From: Promethearchaeia archaeon
Lineage (GTDB): Archaea > Asgardarchaeota > Lokiarchaeia > Sigyniarchaeales > SOKP01
DNA: 64,000 nucleotides
Direction of reading: 5' to 3'
Assembly (NCBI GenBank): GCA_029856155.1
Contig: JAHQWL010000083.1
Span: 38,514 to 102,513, forward strand
Each line of letters begins with the position of its first letter. Position 1 is the stretch's first letter. Below the pieces are notes generated by a model. That model was given only the letters and a program-made list of their open reading frames with translations. It made no database searches and was not told where the DNA came from. The translations under genes were made by a program, and so were the position numbers. Positions 63,337 to 64,000 of this stretch are shown one piece after another.

Positions 63337-64000
63337 ATGGAAGAATTTGATTATGAAAAATTAGGTCTTAAGTGCGGATTAGAGATTCATCAACAACTTG
63401 ATACGGAAAAGAAGTTATTCTGTAGATGTCCAACTAAACTACAAGGAACTCGGAAGCCAGATTTTACTATAAATCGAAAAATGAGACCAGTTTTAGGCGA
63501 AATGGGAACATATGACAAAGCAATGCTTACAGAATACGAAAAGGGAATGGAAATTACATATGAAGGGTATAATGATGTGGTGTGTACCTATGAACTCGAT
63601 GATACACCTCCATTTTCTTGTAATAAAGAGGCAAGAGAGGTAGCACTACAAATTGCTATGCTTTTAAATGCCAATATAATCGAAGAAATGCATGTGTGTC
63701 GTAAAAATTATTTAGATGGAAGTGTCCCCTGTGGATTTCAACGTACAATGATACTAGGCACTGATGGCTACATAACTTTAGAAAGTGGTAAAAAAATCCG
63801 GATAGATATCTTGAGTTTGGAGGAAGAAGCTGCGAGAAAAATTAAAACTGAAAATAAAAGGAATTTTTTTCGTTTAGATCGATTAGGAATTCCATTAGTA
63901 GAGGTCACAACCAAACCTGATATAAATACACCATATGAGTGTCGAGAATGTGCTGAGAGAATTGGATTGCTATTATGGTCAACAAATGTAAAAAAAGTTC
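63337..64000 (+). CDS. gatE: Glutamyl-tRNA(Gln) amidotransferase subunit E, N-terminal part
   Basis: The archaeal GatDE enzyme converts Glu-tRNA(Gln) to Gln-tRNA(Gln). The first 221 codons are present and the gene runs off the right edge. Signatures: YEKLGLKCGLEIHQQLDTEKK, the zinc-type FCRCPTKL, TYELDDTPPFSCNKEA, MHVCRKNYLDGSVPCGFQRT and RLDRLGIPLVEVTTKPDI. The FTRLG/FQRT pattern with the archaeal-specific LDGS segment separates it from bacterial GatB. I start at ATG 63337; a TTG two codons earlier is in frame. Confidence 0.93.
   Translation, partial: MEEFDYEKLGLKCGLEIHQQLDTEKKLFCRCPTKLQGTRKPDFTINRKMRPVLGEMGTYDKAMLTEYEKGMEITYEGYNDVVCTYELDDTPPFSCNKEAREVALQIAMLLNANIIEEMHVCRKNYLDGSVPCGFQRTMILGTDGYITLESGKKIRIDILSLEEEAARKIKTENKRNFFRLDRLGIPLVEVTTKPDINTPYECRECAERIGLLLWSTNVKKV

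Noticed and set aside
1..64000. CRISPR arrays, insertion sequences, rRNA genes and attachment sites
   Set aside because: I saw no regularly spaced repeats, no transposase-like protein with terminal inverted repeats, and no rRNA-like conserved sequence.

Overview
The window looks like the chromosome of an AT-rich Asgard archaeon (Promethearchaeati, Lokiarchaeia-like). Seen directly: information-processing genes of archaeal type (unsplit RNA polymerase B, Rpo H, TFE, Elf1, both PolD subunits, Cdc6/Orc1, aPelota, Cbf5, fibrillarin/Nop5, Sm-like protein, Elp3, GatE) and a CarS-type ether-lipid gene. With them sit proteins typical of Asgard genomes: a Roadblock-small GTPase fusion, a longin-like protein, a WH2-motif microprotein, a polyproline protein, and AN1 zinc fingers joined to membrane-protease folds. 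The lineage is inferred from this mix; no rRNA gene is present.

Layout. 1-10.7 kb: mostly minus-strand transcription and RNA-modification genes (edge of a molybdopterin oxidoreductase, TFE, rpoB-rpoH, a methyltransferase, cbf5, thiL, the Roadblock-GTPase) with intron-containing tRNA-Lys and tRNA-Thr. 11-21 kb: a tRNA-Leu with two introns, an M28 peptidase, then a replication block (PolD large and small subunits, a SWIM-like protein, Cdc6, an AT-rich gap that may be an origin, CarS). 21-31 kb: archease and RtcB, a longin-wHTH protein, CutA, a nucleotidyltransferase/radical-SAM/GNAT run, a WH2 microprotein, pelota and a second radical SAM protein. 31-36 kb: a zinc-finger nuclease-like protein, a long-coiled-coil protein, a polyproline protein and a 580-residue orphan. 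37.1-46.1 kb: nine co-directional, tightly spaced genes centred on an AAA+ ATPase with an SMC-like coiled-coil protein lacking obvious nucleotide-binding residues and a small winged-helix protein; I cannot assign most of them, and this is the best candidate for an undescribed multi-protein system. 46-64 kb: SmAP, HypB, two AN1-zinc-finger membrane proteins, MAT, two HTH regulators, RNase HII, fibrillarin-Nop5, PyrD-PyrK, Elp3, a tandem pair of ribbon-helix-helix-like proteins each preceded by an 11-bp inverted repeat, and the start of gatE.

The strongest observation is that introns of about 24-31 nt interrupt both tRNAs and mRNAs here. Two protein genes, elf1 and rnhB, are broken by 31-nt and 30-nt insertions. 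Removing these restores textbook family motifs exactly, and both fold by hand into bulge-helix-bulge structures like the substrate of the archaeal tRNA-splicing endonuclease. Three tRNAs carry non-canonical introns, one of them two. The ligase RtcB and its activator archease lie in the same window. Two further genes (TFE and the AN1-rhomboid-like gene) appear to start at non-ATG/GTG/TTG codons behind good Shine-Dalgarno sequences.
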